64,000 nt of DNA from an uncultured Phascolarctobacterium sp. (GCA_900544795.1 UQWM01000001.1:62001-126000); one strand, 5' to 3'; positions 51,516-60,594 are shown, numbered from the stretch's first letter. A program made the numbers and translations. The notes: a model not told the origin generated them from the sequence alone.

Positions 51516-52961
51516 TTATTGATAATCTTTGCCGATAAAAATCACTGCGTCGTACTCGGCATCGTCAGCCCGTAAAATGCGCATGGCGTGCGGGAAGGGC
51601 ACCGTAGTCAGCTTGCTGACCACACGACCGTTGCTGGTAGTAGATACCACCGTAGTCTGGTCGCGTTCCGGGTCGGTACCGCCGTCAACAACATCAAAAC
51701 CACTGGCTGCCAGTTTAGCGACAGCATCGCTGCCGGCACCACGACCGCTGCAATCGACTACCTTGACGGTGATCGTGCTGCGGCTGCTTTCTTTGGCTGG
51801 CGGCTTAACTGCTCTGGGGGTCTCCGTCATTTTTTCTTCTTTAGGCTCGACCGGCCCCAGCTCGTCGGCTTTATTCTTTTTAGACTTGGCTTTCTTTTCC
51901 GCATCCGCTTTTTCTTTAGACTTGGCTTTGCTTTCTTCTTTTATTTTCTTTTCTGTTTTTTCAGCTTCTTCCAGCTTGGCTTCTACTTCCTGCTGTTTTT
52001 CTTTTTCCTGGGCCGCGATCAGGTTACGCCTGTATTCGGCTTCCATTTTCTCGGCGCCCTGACGGTAACGGTCCGTCATCTGCGCTCCCTGCATCTCGAC
52101 CATCTGCTCACGCAGGTCGGTGATATCGGGTATCCAGTAGCTGATATCATCAATATATTCCGGAGTGCCCGGCACTGTAGCCATTTGCAGCCCACCCTGC
52201 TCACGGATCATACCATGCAAAGCGCCGCCCATAGCCACCATGTCCGAAACAGGCAGATCGGTCTTGACCATTTTCATGATCTCGGCCACCAATCCGGGCA
52301 TTTTGGTCAAGATCTGAGCCGAAGAGATCTTTTCGTAAACGGCCATCATAAATTTCTGCTGCCGTTTGATGCGGCCAATGTCGCCTTCTTCGTCACGGTA
52401 ACGTACATACTGGATGGCTTTTTTGCCGTCAAGATGCTGCGGCCCCGCCGAAAGGTCGATCAAAAAATCGTCCCAGTCGTCGTAATAGTACATATCCTTT
52501 TCCACGTCGATGTCGATGCCGCCAATAGCGTCCACCAGGCTCTCAAAGCCGCTGAAATCGACCATGACATAATTGTTGACCTGGATACCCAAAAGTTCTT
52601 CCGTCGTCTGCTGGGTCAGCTTATGGCCGCCAAAAGCATAGGCGTGGTTGATCTTATCCCAGCCGTTGCCGGGAATGCGCACCCTGGTATCACGGGGTAT
52701 GGAAAGCAGCGACACGTTTTTGCTTTTGGGGTCGAACATCACGACGAATAAGGTATCGCTGCGGCCGGGGTCATCATCCTTCTCCCTGCCATCGACACCT
52801 AAGACCACGATGTTCTTTTTTGCGCCTAAACGCTCGTTGCGCGGCAGATCATCCATAGTTTTTGCCAGTGTGCCGAACATGGGATCACCGCTCATATAAG
52901 CGTACACCAAATAACTGGCAGCCGCTATAGCGGCCACTATCAGCAAAATAATCTTCTTCAA
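51516..52961 (-). CDS. LytR-CpsA-Psr (LCP) family protein with LytR C-terminal domain
   Basis: 481 residues. N-terminal membrane anchor (IILLIVAAIAAASYLVYAYM), then the LCP domain (VVLGVDGREKDDDPGRSDTL, LSIPRDTRVRIPG, VDFSGFESLVDAIGGIDIDV, YVRYRDEEGDIGRIKRQQ) with the arginines that bind the polyprenyl pyrophosphate head. Residues ~310-395 are a long Glu/Lys/Ala-rich coil (KAKSKEKADAEKKAKSKKNK), then a LytR_C domain (VKVVDCSGRGAGS...). LCP enzymes attach glycopolymers to peptidoglycan or other carriers. In a diderm the acceptor is uncertain. Confidence 0.92.
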   Translation of the reverse strand: MKKIILLIVAAIAAASYLVYAYMSGDPMFGTLAKTMDDLPRNERLGAKKNIVVLGVDGREKDDDPGRSDTLFVVMFDPKSKNVSLLSIPRDTRVRIPGNGWDKINHAYAFGGHKLTQQTTEELLGIQVNNYVMVDFSGFESLVDAIGGIDIDVEKDMYYYDDWDDFLIDLSAGPQHLDGKKAIQYVRYRDEEGDIGRIKRQQKFMMAVYEKISSAQILTKMPGLVAEIMKMVKTDLPVSDMVAMGGALHGMIREQGGLQMATVPGTPEYIDDISYWIPDITDLREQMVEMQGAQMTDRYRQGAEKMEAEYRRNLIAAQEKEKQQEVEAKLEEAEKTEKKIKEESKAKSKEKADAEKKAKSKKNKADELGPVEPKEEKMTETPRAVKPPAKESSRSTITVKVVDCSGRGAGSDAVAKLAASGFDVVDGGTDPERDQTTVVSTTSNGRVVSKLTTVPFPHAMRILRADDAEYDAVIFIGKDYQ

Positions 52962-52987
52962 TCCTTTTCTTCCTTTCCCTCACTCAA

Positions 52988-53641
52988 TTACAAAATATTG
53001 GCCTGCAGCTCTCTGCGGAAGCGCCGCATAAAGCCGTGCAGGATACGGGCGGTCAGGCCCCAGATAACGTGGCCCTGATACTCGTAAAAATAAATATTAT
53101 AGCCTTTGCGTTTATGCCAGTCATGTGGCTGACGTGGCAGCAGGTCGAACGGAAAATCTGCGGTGGCGCGGTTCGCCAGCTCCATATGCGCAACGCGTGG
53201 CTCATAGTCCATTAAAAAGCTTAAAGGTACGGTAAATATCTCGGCTACTTCATCCTTATTGCAGGAAAGCTGCACGCCGTCAGCCAAACGGCCGACAAAA
53301 GGATGGATGATGGGCCCCATATGGGTCACCAGAAAGTCCAATTCGCCGCACAGGCTGATTTTATCTTCAGTGACGCCCAATTCTTCACAAGTCTCGCGGA
53401 TGGCGGTCTTGGCAAAGCTGTCATCGCCGCATTCATAACGGCCGCCGGGAAAGCATACGTCCCCGGGCTGCCAGCCCAGGCCCTCGGCCCGGACTTCAAA
53501 AAGCACTGCCGGACCTGCTTCAGTATCAACAAGCGGCACCAGCACCGCCGCGTCCCACAACTTGTCGGCCTTATCGATGCGGGCCGAGCGCAGCTGGAGG
53601 CGTTTTGTGATCTGTTCTACAAGTTCAGTCATTTTTTCCAT
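52988..53641 (-). CDS. NUDIX hydrolase, CoA pyrophosphatase type (NudL-like)
   Basis: 217 residues. LFEVRAEGLGWQPGDVCFPG leads into the Nudix box GGRYECGDDSFAKTAIRETC-EELG, with the catalytic Glu residues (RETCEELG) present; the preceding Arg/Gly/Gln stretch is typical of CoA-diphosphatases. Likely hydrolyses CoA or acyl-CoA to 4'-phosphopantetheine and 3',5'-ADP. 26 bp upstream of the LCP gene on the same strand. Confidence 0.85.
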   Translation of the reverse strand: MEKMTELVEQITKRLQLRSARIDKADKLWDAAVLVPLVDTEAGPAVLFEVRAEGLGWQPGDVCFPGGRYECGDDSFAKTAIRETCEELGVTEDKISLCGELDFLVTHMGPIIHPFVGRLADGVQLSCNKDEVAEIFTVPLSFLMDYEPRVAHMELANRATADFPFDLLPRQPHDWHKRKGYNIYFYEYQGHVIWGLTARILHGFMRRFRRELQANIL

Positions 53642-53721
53642 AAAACTACCCCATTTCTTCTATTAATCCTTCTGCGCCCGCGGCTGTTTTCCTGCCGCAT
53701 GTTGTGAATTATTCTTGAAAT

Positions 53722-53754
53722 ATAAAAAACGGATGGGCCTGAGCCCATCCGTTA
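53722..53754 (-). terminator. Terminator of the DAACS symporter gene
   Basis: ACGGATGGGC/GCCCATCCGT followed by TTTTTATA on the minus strand. Confidence 0.85.
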
Positions 53755-53768
53755 GTTATTTTATTTGC

Positions 53769-54983
53769 TTAGTAAAGCGGTTCTTCTACTTTAGATCGTT
53801 CGCTTTTGTCGATCAGGAAAGCTACGGTAGCATCACCGGTTACGTTGACGCAGGTACGGGGCATATCAAGGATACGATCGATACCGGCGATCAGTGCGGA
53901 ACCTTCCAGCGGCAGACCAATAGCGGTCAGGATCATGGTGAGCATGATGAAACCGGCACCGGGAACGCCGGCAGTACCGATAGAAGCCAGAGTACCGGTC
54001 AGGATGATGGTCAGGTATTGGCCCGTAGTCAGGTCAACGCCATAGATCTGTGCGATAAAGAGCGCGCAGACACCCTGATAAACTGCAGTACCGTCCATGT
54101 TGATGGTAGCGCCCAGCGGCAGTACGAAGCTGGAGATGTCTTTGGACACGCCCAGTTTTTGGATGCACTGCATGCTGACGGGCAAAGTGCCGCCAGAGGA
54201 ACAGCTGGTGAAGGACAGGACCTGCGCCGGCAGAATTGCTTTAAAGAATTTGAGCGGGCTGATTTTGCCGACAAATTTGAGCAGAGAACCATACACGATC
54301 ACTGCATGCAGGAAGCAGCCCAGATAAACGGCGATAACTACCTTCAGCAGCGGCAGCAGTACGGCCGGTCCGTTAGCGGCAATAACCGGAGTGATCAAAC
54401 CGAAAACGCCGATCGGAGCAACGCTCATAATGAAACCAACGATTTTGTAGCAAACTTCTGCCAAGCCGTCGAAAACATCATACAGCGCTTTGGCACGGTC
54501 GCCGACAGCGGTGATACCGATACCCATAAATAAACTGAAGACGATGATCTGCAACATATTGGCTTTCAGCATTGCTTCCATCGCATTAGTCGGGAAAATG
54601 TCGATGATTACTTTCATGATCGGCGGTGCTGCTTTAGCCGCAGCCTTCACGCCTTCTGCAGGCATATTGACGCCGCCGCCCGGGTCCATAACGGTGCCCA
54701 GGATCAGGCCCAGCACGATAGCGAATGCAGTAGTACCCAAATAGTAAGCCATGGTTTTGCCGCCGATACGGCCGATTTTTTTGATGTCACCCAAACTGCA
54801 GACACCAATAACGAGCGATGATAATACCAAGGGAACAATGATCATTTTGATCATGTTCATAAAGATAGTACCAAAAGGACCTATCCATGTTTTTGCGAAG
54901 TCTACGCCCTCCGCGCCCAGTTCCAGACCGGCTACGATACCTAAACCGAGACCGATCAGGATTTTCGTCGATAAATTCATCAA
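53769..54983 (-). CDS. Dicarboxylate/amino-acid:cation symporter (DAACS family)
   Basis: 404 residues, GltP/DctA fold. Hairpin 1 serine-rich motif SFTSCSSGGTLPVSMQC, helix 7 GATINMDGTAVYQGV (NMDGT signature for Na+ and substrate), hairpin 2 ASIGTAGVPGAGFIM, and helix 8 GIDRILDMPRTCVNVTGDA with the arginine/aspartate that bind the acidic substrate. Likely imports glutamate, aspartate or C4-dicarboxylates with Na+ or H+. Stands alone. Confidence 0.94.
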   Translation of the reverse strand: MMNLSTKILIGLGLGIVAGLELGAEGVDFAKTWIGPFGTIFMNMIKMIIVPLVLSSLVIGVCSLGDIKKIGRIGGKTMAYYLGTTAFAIVLGLILGTVMDPGGGVNMPAEGVKAAAKAAPPIMKVIIDIFPTNAMEAMLKANMLQIIVFSLFMGIGITAVGDRAKALYDVFDGLAEVCYKIVGFIMSVAPIGVFGLITPVIAANGPAVLLPLLKVVIAVYLGCFLHAVIVYGSLLKFVGKISPLKFFKAILPAQVLSFTSCSSGGTLPVSMQCIQKLGVSKDISSFVLPLGATINMDGTAVYQGVCALFIAQIYGVDLTTGQYLTIILTGTLASIGTAGVPGAGFIMLTMILTAIGLPLEGSALIAGIDRILDMPRTCVNVTGDATVAFLIDKSERSKVEEPLY

Positions 54984-55122
54984 ATTATCCCCCTTAACAA
55001 AAAATAAAATATAAAATTTCGTTTACATAAATTAGCCAAAAGTTTTAAAAATCCTGCTTTTTTCGCTCATGTATACAGTATATCTGCAAATTTGTTGCCA
55101 AAGCAGCTGTTTTTTTAAGTAA

Positions 55123-55168
55123 ATATGCTAAAAGTCCCCGCAAAATGCAGGGACTTTTAGCATATTTT
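55123..55168 (-). terminator. Terminator of the dnaX-to-thiD operon
   Basis: ATATGCTAAAAGTCCC/GGGACTTTTAGCATAT, a perfect 16-bp stem, 5 bp beyond the kinase stop codon. Confidence 0.8.
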
Positions 55169-55172
55169 AAGC

Positions 55173-55991
55173 TTATTTATTATTTTCTAAACGATAGGCA
55201 CAGTGGTTGGTAGCGCCGGAATATTGGTTGAGCTTAAAGGAGCCACGCAAAGCAGCGGCAACAAAAGCCTTCGCCTGTTCCACAGCCGCACGCACGCTCA
55301 AGCCATTGGCCAGTCCTGCGGTGATGGCGGCCGAATAGGTACAGCCCGCGCCATGGTTATAGCAGGGCTCGATCTTCGGCGCGCTGGCGACCGTAAAGTC
55401 TTTGCCGTCATACAGCGCGTCTACGGCTTCATTGCCGTCGTTGCGGCTGCCGCTTTTAATAACTACATAACCGGCACCCAGTTCCTTAATGCGTCCTGCC
55501 GCTTCCTTGATCTCGTCCAGGGTCTCGACTTTTTCCATATCGGCCAAATAAGCGGCTTCGATGGTGTTGGGGGTGACCACGTCGGCGCGCTGCATCAAAA
55601 CAGTTTTGATGGCGGCTGCCGCTTCGGGTACCATGATCACATCGACGCCCTTGCAGACCATAACCGGGTCGATGACCACATTACGCAGCTGAAAACGGTC
55701 GATAGTGCGGGCTACAAGCTCTACCAGCTCGGCGCTGCCCAGCATACCTGTTTTCATGGCGTCGATGCCGATACCGGCCACGATCGTCTCGATCTGTTTT
55801 TCCACAACGTCCAGACCGATAGGGAAAATTTCGTGATCCCAGTCTTTGTGCGGGTTCTGGGCTACGATAACGGTCAGTGCCGTCATGCCGTATACACCCA
55901 GTTCCTGAAATGTTTTTAAATCAGCCTCCATGCCTGCGCCGCCGCTGGCGTCGCTGCCGGCAATGGTCATGGCTTTATGCAGCATAGTCAT
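55173..55991 (-). CDS. Hydroxymethylpyrimidine/phosphomethylpyrimidine or pyridoxine kinase (ThiD/PdxK)
   Basis: 272 residues, ribokinase fold. TIAGSDASGGAGMEADLKTF at the N-terminus, IDPVMVCKG, TPNTIEAAYL, and the C-terminal anion-hole motif NHGAGCTYSAAITAGLA. ThiD makes HMP pyrophosphate for thiamine; the Bacillus-type PdxK of the same family, also with a GAGC loop, phosphorylates pyridoxal. No TPP riboswitch and no thi or pdx genes are nearby, so either role is possible. It ends the dnaX-ybaB-recR-bofA run, 21 bp after bofA. Confidence 0.88.
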   Translation of the reverse strand: MTMLHKAMTIAGSDASGGAGMEADLKTFQELGVYGMTALTVIVAQNPHKDWDHEIFPIGLDVVEKQIETIVAGIGIDAMKTGMLGSAELVELVARTIDRFQLRNVVIDPVMVCKGVDVIMVPEAAAAIKTVLMQRADVVTPNTIEAAYLADMEKVETLDEIKEAAGRIKELGAGYVVIKSGSRNDGNEAVDALYDGKDFTVASAPKIEPCYNHGAGCTYSAAITAGLANGLSVRAAVEQAKAFVAAALRGSFKLNQYSGATNHCAYRLENNK

Positions 55992-56012
55992 ATTCTTCCT
56001 CCTGCCTGAGCT

Positions 56013-56348
56013 TTACCGTACATAAAGCTCCCATAAAATAACCGCCAAACAGCCGGGGATACCAAAAAATCCCGCGATCAGCGCTTTGACGACAGTGATT
56101 TTGAGCCCAAAGCCCAAAAAGCCGCCGATAAGATTTATGAACCATAAGGCTACCGCGCCGCAGACACCATTCCAAATGAGCCGAAACGGCAGTGAAAAGC
56201 ATTTGACGACGATCGCTAAGATCAGTACGCCGGCAATAAACGGCAGCGTGCCTTCTAAACTGGCCGAGTTGAGCCCTTTGACCGCCTGGTCGATGCCCTG
56301 GAGGGCAGAGTCGCCCAGATCGCGGACAGCGCTTTCTATTTCCTGCAT
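56013..56348 (-). CDS. BofA-family membrane protein
   Basis: 111 residues. An N-terminal acidic/hydrophilic stretch, then three hydrophobic segments; FRLIWNGVCGAVALWFINLI and the end ALIAGFFGIPGCLAVILWEL match the BofA family, whose Bacillus member blocks pro-sigma-K processing during sporulation. It follows recR by 17 bp, the same position bofA takes in Bacillus and Clostridium. Whether this organism sporulates is not shown in the window. Confidence 0.82.
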   Translation of the reverse strand: MQEIESAVRDLGDSALQGIDQAVKGLNSASLEGTLPFIAGVLILAIVVKCFSLPFRLIWNGVCGAVALWFINLIGGFLGFGLKITVVKALIAGFFGIPGCLAVILWELYVR

Positions 56349-56365
56349 ACCCGTACCCTTCTTTC

Positions 56366-56965
56366 TTACATTCTATGCCTGTTTTCCAAGGCCCGCGACA
56401 GGGTCAGCTCGTCGGCATATTCCAAATCGCCGCCCACAGGCAAACCGTGCGCGATGCGGCTGATAACGATGCCGATAGGCTTTAACAGCTGCGCCAAATA
56501 GGCCGCTGTCGCTTCGCCTTCCACATCGGAATTGGTCGCGATGATGACTTCCTTCACCGTGTCGCCCTGCAAACGACGCAGCAGCTCTTTGACCCGCAGG
56601 TTGTCGGGCCCGATGCCGTCCAGCGGCGATAAAACGCCATGCAGCACATGGTACACGCCATTATAGCCACGGCTGCGCTCCATAGCCATCACATCCTGAG
56701 GCTGCTCGACTACGCAGACGACGCTGTGGTCGCGGCCTGGATTGGCGCAGACCTCACAGGTATCGGCGTCAGTAAGATTATAACAAACAGTGCATAAACG
56801 GATCTGCCGTTTAGCTTCCAGTAAGGTTTCAGCCAACCGCCGCACGTCTTCCTCCTGCATATCAATGATATGATAGGCCAGCCGCAGCGCTGTTTTAGAA
56901 CCGATACCTGGCAGCCGCCGTAGCTGCTCGTGCACATTGGCCAAAGGCCGGATCATTCTGGCCAT
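56366..56965 (-). CDS. recR: Recombination mediator RecR
   Basis: 199 residues, standard length. N-terminal helix-hairpin-helix (RRLPGIGSKTALRLAYHII), Cys4 zinc finger (CTVCYNLTDADTCEVC), Toprim domain (VVCVVEQPQDVMAMERS, NSDVEGEATAAYLAQLL) and a C-terminal Walker-like ARG/DGD region. Helps RecF/RecO load RecA at gaps. Confidence 0.97.
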   Translation of the reverse strand: MARMIRPLANVHEQLRRLPGIGSKTALRLAYHIIDMQEEDVRRLAETLLEAKRQIRLCTVCYNLTDADTCEVCANPGRDHSVVCVVEQPQDVMAMERSRGYNGVYHVLHGVLSPLDGIGPDNLRVKELLRRLQGDTVKEVIIATNSDVEGEATAAYLAQLLKPIGIVISRIAHGLPVGGDLEYADELTLSRALENRHRM

Positions 56966-56968
56966 ATT

Positions 56969-57295
56969 TTAGAACATACCGGGCATTTTCATGCCGCCGG
57001 TCAGTTTACCCATTTCTGCTTCCGTCATTTCGTCGATTTTGCGCATACCTTCGTTAACTGCGGCTACTAAAAGGTCCTCCAGCATTTCCACATCTTCGGG
57101 GTCAACAGCACTGGGATCGATCTTGACGCTGACGACTTCTTTTTTACCGCTGACGACTACGGTTACGGCACCGCCGCCCACAGTAGTTTCGATCGTGCGC
57201 AGCTTCAATTCTTCCTGCATTTTTGCCATATCGGCCTGCAATTTCTGTACCTTTTTCATCATGCCCTGCATATTTCCCATACCACCATTAAACAT
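56969..57295 (-). CDS. YbaB/EbfC nucleoid-associated protein
   Basis: 108 residues. Met/Gly-rich start (MFNGGMGNMQGMMKK), coiled helix (VQKLQADMAKMQEELKLRTI), beta-strand core VTVVVSGKKEVVSVKIDPS. A dimeric DNA-binding protein that shapes the nucleoid. Lies 3 bp upstream of recR and 43 bp downstream of dnaX, as in most bacteria. Confidence 0.95.
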   Translation of the reverse strand: MFNGGMGNMQGMMKKVQKLQADMAKMQEELKLRTIETTVGGGAVTVVVSGKKEVVSVKIDPSAVDPEDVEMLEDLLVAAVNEGMRKIDEMTEAEMGKLTGGMKMPGMF

Positions 57296-57338
57296 TGTTG
57301 TTCCTCCTCGTTATGACGCCTTACGGCCGAAATTTGAT

Positions 57339-59153
57339 TTATAATTTTTGCAGTGTGCCGCCAAAGGCGTCCAGCGCCGCCTGCACTTCAGGTTCGACTG
57401 TTTCTGCCGGGGCCTGCGGTTTAGGGGCTGCTTTGGGCCTGGCGGCCGGTTTGGCCGCAGCTACGCATTCCAGGCGTACGCTTTGCCTTGCCAGCCGCAG
57501 CAGCACTTCTTCAAAAGCTTTTTTATAGTCGGGGTCGTTCATCCTGACACACATAAATTGATTTTTGAAACCAACTGTCAGGATACCGTTTTCATAGCCC
57601 GTTACATAGCCGCCCGCGGCACAGGCCACCATGGATTGTTTCTTTTCGTTTTTCAGTATCTCCAAAGTCTGCTTCCACAGGTCCTCGCCGTCGGCCCAGT
57701 CACCGCTGTATTCGACTACTGCCACCGGTGCTGCTGCCTGCTGCGGTTCCGGCTCTGCCTGAGAAGGCAGTTCAGCCGGCCTGGCTGGTGCTTCTGATTT
57801 TTGGATAGGCGCGACCACGTCGGTACGCGCAAAAACTGCGTCGAGCTGCGCCGGATCGGGGAACACGTCCGCTACCGCCTGCGACGCAGGCGTTACAGGC
57901 GTTACAGCAGGCTCTGCCGTTACTGGCGGACCTTGCTGTGCCGTTGAGACTGGTGTCGGCGCCGCTGCCAGAGCCTGCCGCACTGTACGAGCGCCGGTCG
58001 CTGCCTGGGGCACACCGTTTTGCACCTGGCGTTCCAGCTGTTCTACCCGGGCCATCAACGCAGCTACCGTGCTGCCTTCGATGCGGCACAGGTCAAACAG
58101 GCACAGCTCAGCCGTAATGCGTCCGCGGGCACTGAACCGCAGCTCAGTCATAGCCTGATGCAGACGTTCTTCTGCCGCCATCAGGCGATCGCTGCCAAAC
58201 AGCGGCGCCAACTCGGCGATAGCGTCTTCCGTATCCGTCAGATAGATCTCGTGATAAGCTGGTGAAGCCTGATATAAGAGCACGGCCCGCAGATACTCAG
58301 CCAATTCTGTCAAAATCTGCCGCACGTCCTTGCCCTGCTCTGCCAAACGGTTGAGCAGCTGCAAGGCAACAGAAAGTTCCTGCCTGCCGATGGCCCCCAC
58401 CAGTTCCCGCAAAGCTTCACGTCCCACGATGCCCAAAACATTACGCACCGTTTCGGCAGTTACTGTTTCCGCCATCACGCCGCACTGGTCCAAAAGACTC
58501 AGCGCGTCGCGCATACCGCCGTCTGACTGGATAGCGATCAGCTTCAGTGCTTCGTCGTCAGCCTGGATCTCGCTGCCGTCGGCAACTTCCCGCAAACGTT
58601 TTTCGATATCCTCGTTGGTGACCCGTTTAAAATCAAACCGCTGGCAGCGTGAATGAATAGTCGCCGGTATCTTATGTGGCTCGGTCGTAGCCAAAATAAA
58701 GACGATATGCGCCGGTGGTTCCTCCAGCGTCTTCAGCAAGGCGTTAAAGGCTTCCGTGGTCAGCATATGCACTTCGTCGATAATATAAACTTTATAGCGT
58801 CCGTTGACGGGTGCGAACATCACCTTTTCGCGCAGGTCGCGGATTTCGTCGATACCACGGTTAGAGGCAGCGTCGATCTCGAACACGTCCATACTGCTGC
58901 CGTCATTGATGCGCTGGCAGTTGGGGCACTCGTTACAGGGGTTGGCCGTAGGGCCCTGGTCACAGTTCAGCGCCTTCGCCAAAATCTTGGCCGTACTGGT
59001 TTTGCCTGTGCCGCGCGGCCCGGCAAACAAATAAGCGTGGGCGATTCGCCCCGTGATCAACGCATTGCTGAGGGCAATACGCACCGCGTCCTGCCCCACT
59101 AAGGCATCGAAGCCTTGAGGGCGCCAACGCCGGTATAGTGCTACATAAGCCAT
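57339..59153 (-). CDS. dnaX: DNA polymerase III subunits gamma and tau (DnaX)
   Basis: 604 residues. AAA+ clamp-loader ATPase: Walker A GPRGTGKTS, zinc module with CDQGPTANPCNECPNC, Walker B VYIIDEVHMLT, sensor ATTEPHKIPATIHSR. The middle is the collar domain, then a long Ala/Pro/Val-rich linker (~385-470), and a C-terminal tau-like domain (DLWKQTLEILKNEKKQSMVA) that contacts the polymerase. No clear slippery A-run for gamma production was noticed. AAAGGAGGCAG precedes the ATG. Confidence 0.96.
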   Translation of the reverse strand: MAYVALYRRWRPQGFDALVGQDAVRIALSNALITGRIAHAYLFAGPRGTGKTSTAKILAKALNCDQGPTANPCNECPNCQRINDGSSMDVFEIDAASNRGIDEIRDLREKVMFAPVNGRYKVYIIDEVHMLTTEAFNALLKTLEEPPAHIVFILATTEPHKIPATIHSRCQRFDFKRVTNEDIEKRLREVADGSEIQADDEALKLIAIQSDGGMRDALSLLDQCGVMAETVTAETVRNVLGIVGREALRELVGAIGRQELSVALQLLNRLAEQGKDVRQILTELAEYLRAVLLYQASPAYHEIYLTDTEDAIAELAPLFGSDRLMAAEERLHQAMTELRFSARGRITAELCLFDLCRIEGSTVAALMARVEQLERQVQNGVPQAATGARTVRQALAAAPTPVSTAQQGPPVTAEPAVTPVTPASQAVADVFPDPAQLDAVFARTDVVAPIQKSEAPARPAELPSQAEPEPQQAAAPVAVVEYSGDWADGEDLWKQTLEILKNEKKQSMVACAAGGYVTGYENGILTVGFKNQFMCVRMNDPDYKKAFEEVLLRLARQSVRLECVAAAKPAARPKAAPKPQAPAETVEPEVQAALDAFGGTLQKL

Positions 59154-59289
59154 TTTCTGCCTCCTTTCCTGCTCTTCGCTCCATAGTTTCTTATCTATTT
59201 ATTATATAAAATTTACACATATAAGTACATATCCAATTTGTGAAATGTTTTTAGGGGACACTTTGGTGTTACTTACTGCCGGAATATAC

Positions 59290-59322
59290 AAAAAACCGGC
59301 TGTTATAAACAGCCGGTTTCCG
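59290..59322 (-). terminator. Terminator of the SRP RNA gene
   Basis: AAACCGGCTGTT/AACAGCCGGTTT followed on the minus strand by TTTGTAT. Confidence 0.85.
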
Positions 59323-59335
59323 ATCAGTTGTTTCC

Positions 59336-59461
59336 CTGTAGGGCCACAGACGCAGGCACCCCCACGGCACATAAGAGGATCCGCTTAGTGCTGCTTCCTT
59401 CCGGACCTGACACGGTTCACAGACTCCTATTGCGCAGGACCCGACGCCTGCGGTCCTACAG
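59336..59461 (-). ncRNA. ffs: Signal recognition particle RNA (4.5S-type, small bacterial)
   Basis: The universally conserved apical part GTGTCAGGTCCGGAAGGAAG with CAGCACTAA is read on the minus strand around 59387-59416. The arms CCGCAGGCGTCGGG and GGGTGCCTGCG, extended by TGTAGG/CCTACA, close the long hairpin. No Alu domain. Binds Ffh and targets nascent membrane proteins. Exact ends are estimated from the base pairing. Position just upstream of dnaX is the common Firmicutes arrangement. Confidence 0.92.
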
Positions 59462-59462
59462 A

Positions 59463-59498
59463 AAAACAAAAAGCCGCTGACCGCGGCAATCTTTTTTT
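59463..59498 (-). terminator. Hairpin between tRNA-Ser and SRP RNA
   Basis: GCCGC-GGTCA-GCGGC on the minus strand followed by TTTTTGTTTTTC; ends the tRNA transcript. Confidence 0.75.
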
Positions 59499-59501
59499 AA
59501 G

Positions 59502-59591
59502 TGGCGGAGAGAGAGGGATTCGAACCCTCGGTACGGTTTCCCGTACACACGCTTTCCAGGCGTGCACCTTCAACCGCTCGGTCATCTCTCC
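59502..59591 (-). tRNA. tRNA-Ser (anticodon GGA), CCA encoded
   Basis: Minus strand: acceptor GGAGAGA/TCTCTCC, D arm with GAGCGGTTGAA, anticodon loop CTGGAAA giving GGA, a long variable arm (GTACGG/CCGTAC) typical of class II tRNA-Ser, T arm GAGGGTTCGAATCCCTC, discriminator G and genomic CCA. Reads UCC and UCU codons. Confidence 0.95.
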
Positions 59592-59629
59592 AGGTTGAAA
59601 AAATCAGGGACTATGAAATTATTTACCGC

Positions 59630-59668
59630 TTAAAAATAGACTTGCGGCTGGCTTAATCCAGCCGCAAG
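59630..59668 (-). terminator. Terminator of the double-USP gene
   Basis: CTTGCGGCTGG/CCAGCCGCAAG followed on the minus strand by TCTATTTTTAAG; about 75 bp after the stop codon. Confidence 0.75.
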
Positions 59669-59742
59669 TAACAGTATACTGATTTATGGGAAAGATGTCA
59701 AGACTTTCTACTAAGATTATGTAAAATTTTTTTCACTTTTAC

Positions 59743-60594
59743 TTAGTCGTTACTTACTTCCGTCGCCGGCAAAAGCAGCAGCGACCGTTCAGAATTCAGC
59801 GTCACGTTCTGCGCCGTCGCGCCCATCACCAGCCCTTTGACAAGGCCTGCGCCGGTTTTAGTCATGGCGATCATCGACACGTTTTCTTCTTCCGCCCAGC
59901 GGCAGATTTTTTTAGAAGCGGCGCCCTTGTCCACCAGATACGAAGCCTTGATGCCAAACAATTTCATTTCCGCTACCAGCTCATCCATGCGCGACTGGGC
60001 GTTTTGCAGCTTGCTTTCCAGGTCACTCTGGTTACGGCTGCGTTCGATAACATGTACGAACACCACTTCTAACACATGCTCGCGCAGGCTGCGGATCAGG
60101 TTGAGTGCCACTAAGGATTTTTTGGAAAAATCGGTCGGTATCATCAGCTTGCGCAGCATATTATCATCGGCGATGTTATCGCTGTCGCCGTCAGTTTTGG
60201 CAACAAACAACGGCCGCTGCGAAGAACGCGCCAGGTCAAAGGTAGTGCTGCCCAAAAGCGCGCTTCTAAAGAAGCCCTTGCCGTGCGATGCTACCAGTGT
60301 CAGGTCTACTTCCTTATCATCGCCGACGCGGGTGACTTCTTCAAATACTTCGCCCCAGGGCGTTTCGATGCTGACGGTTTCGTAACCGTTGCGCAGCAGC
60401 TCGTTGGCATAGCCCTGCAATTTGCTGTACACCTTTTTGTAGCTGCTACTGTAAGGGTCTGCGTCCTCCTCATCGTCGAACACATAAGCTAAAACTATCT
60501 CCGTACCCGTATCCGGGCACAGGCTGTACAGACAAGGCAGCAAAATTTCAGATTTGGGAGTAAGGTCCATTGCTAACAAAACTTTTGTAAACAT
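59743..60594 (-). CDS. Tandem-domain universal stress protein (UspE-like)
   Basis: About 283 residues with two Usp domains: 1-135 (MFTKVLLAMDLTPKSEIL; ASHGKGFFRSALLGS) and 150-283 (MLRKLMIPTDFSKKSLVALN; TKTGAGLVKGLVMGA). The first G-x2-G-x9-G-S site is close to consensus, the second is degenerate (TKTGAGLVKGLVMGA). Start chosen at the second ATG (MFTKV), 10 nt after GGAG; the first (60603) is only 2 nt from it. Fourth Usp gene of the window. Confidence 0.83.
   Translation of the reverse strand: MFTKVLLAMDLTPKSEILLPCLYSLCPDTGTEIVLAYVFDDEEDADPYSSSYKKVYSKLQGYANELLRNGYETVSIETPWGEVFEEVTRVGDDKEVDLTLVASHGKGFFRSALLGSTTFDLARSSQRPLFVAKTDGDSDNIADDNMLRKLMIPTDFSKKSLVALNLIRSLREHVLEVVFVHVIERSRNQSDLESKLQNAQSRMDELVAEMKLFGIKASYLVDKGAASKKICRWAEEENVSMIAMTKTGAGLVKGLVMGATAQNVTLNSERSLLLLPATEVSND

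Noticed and set aside
55992..56012. TPP riboswitch for the ThiD/PdxK gene
   Set aside because: Only 21 bp separate it from bofA; there is no room for a riboswitch and no CUGAGA element.
59743..60594. Two separate usp genes fused by a missed stop codon
   Set aside because: The reading frame is continuous with a normal linker, and two-domain Usp proteins (UspE type) are a known family form.
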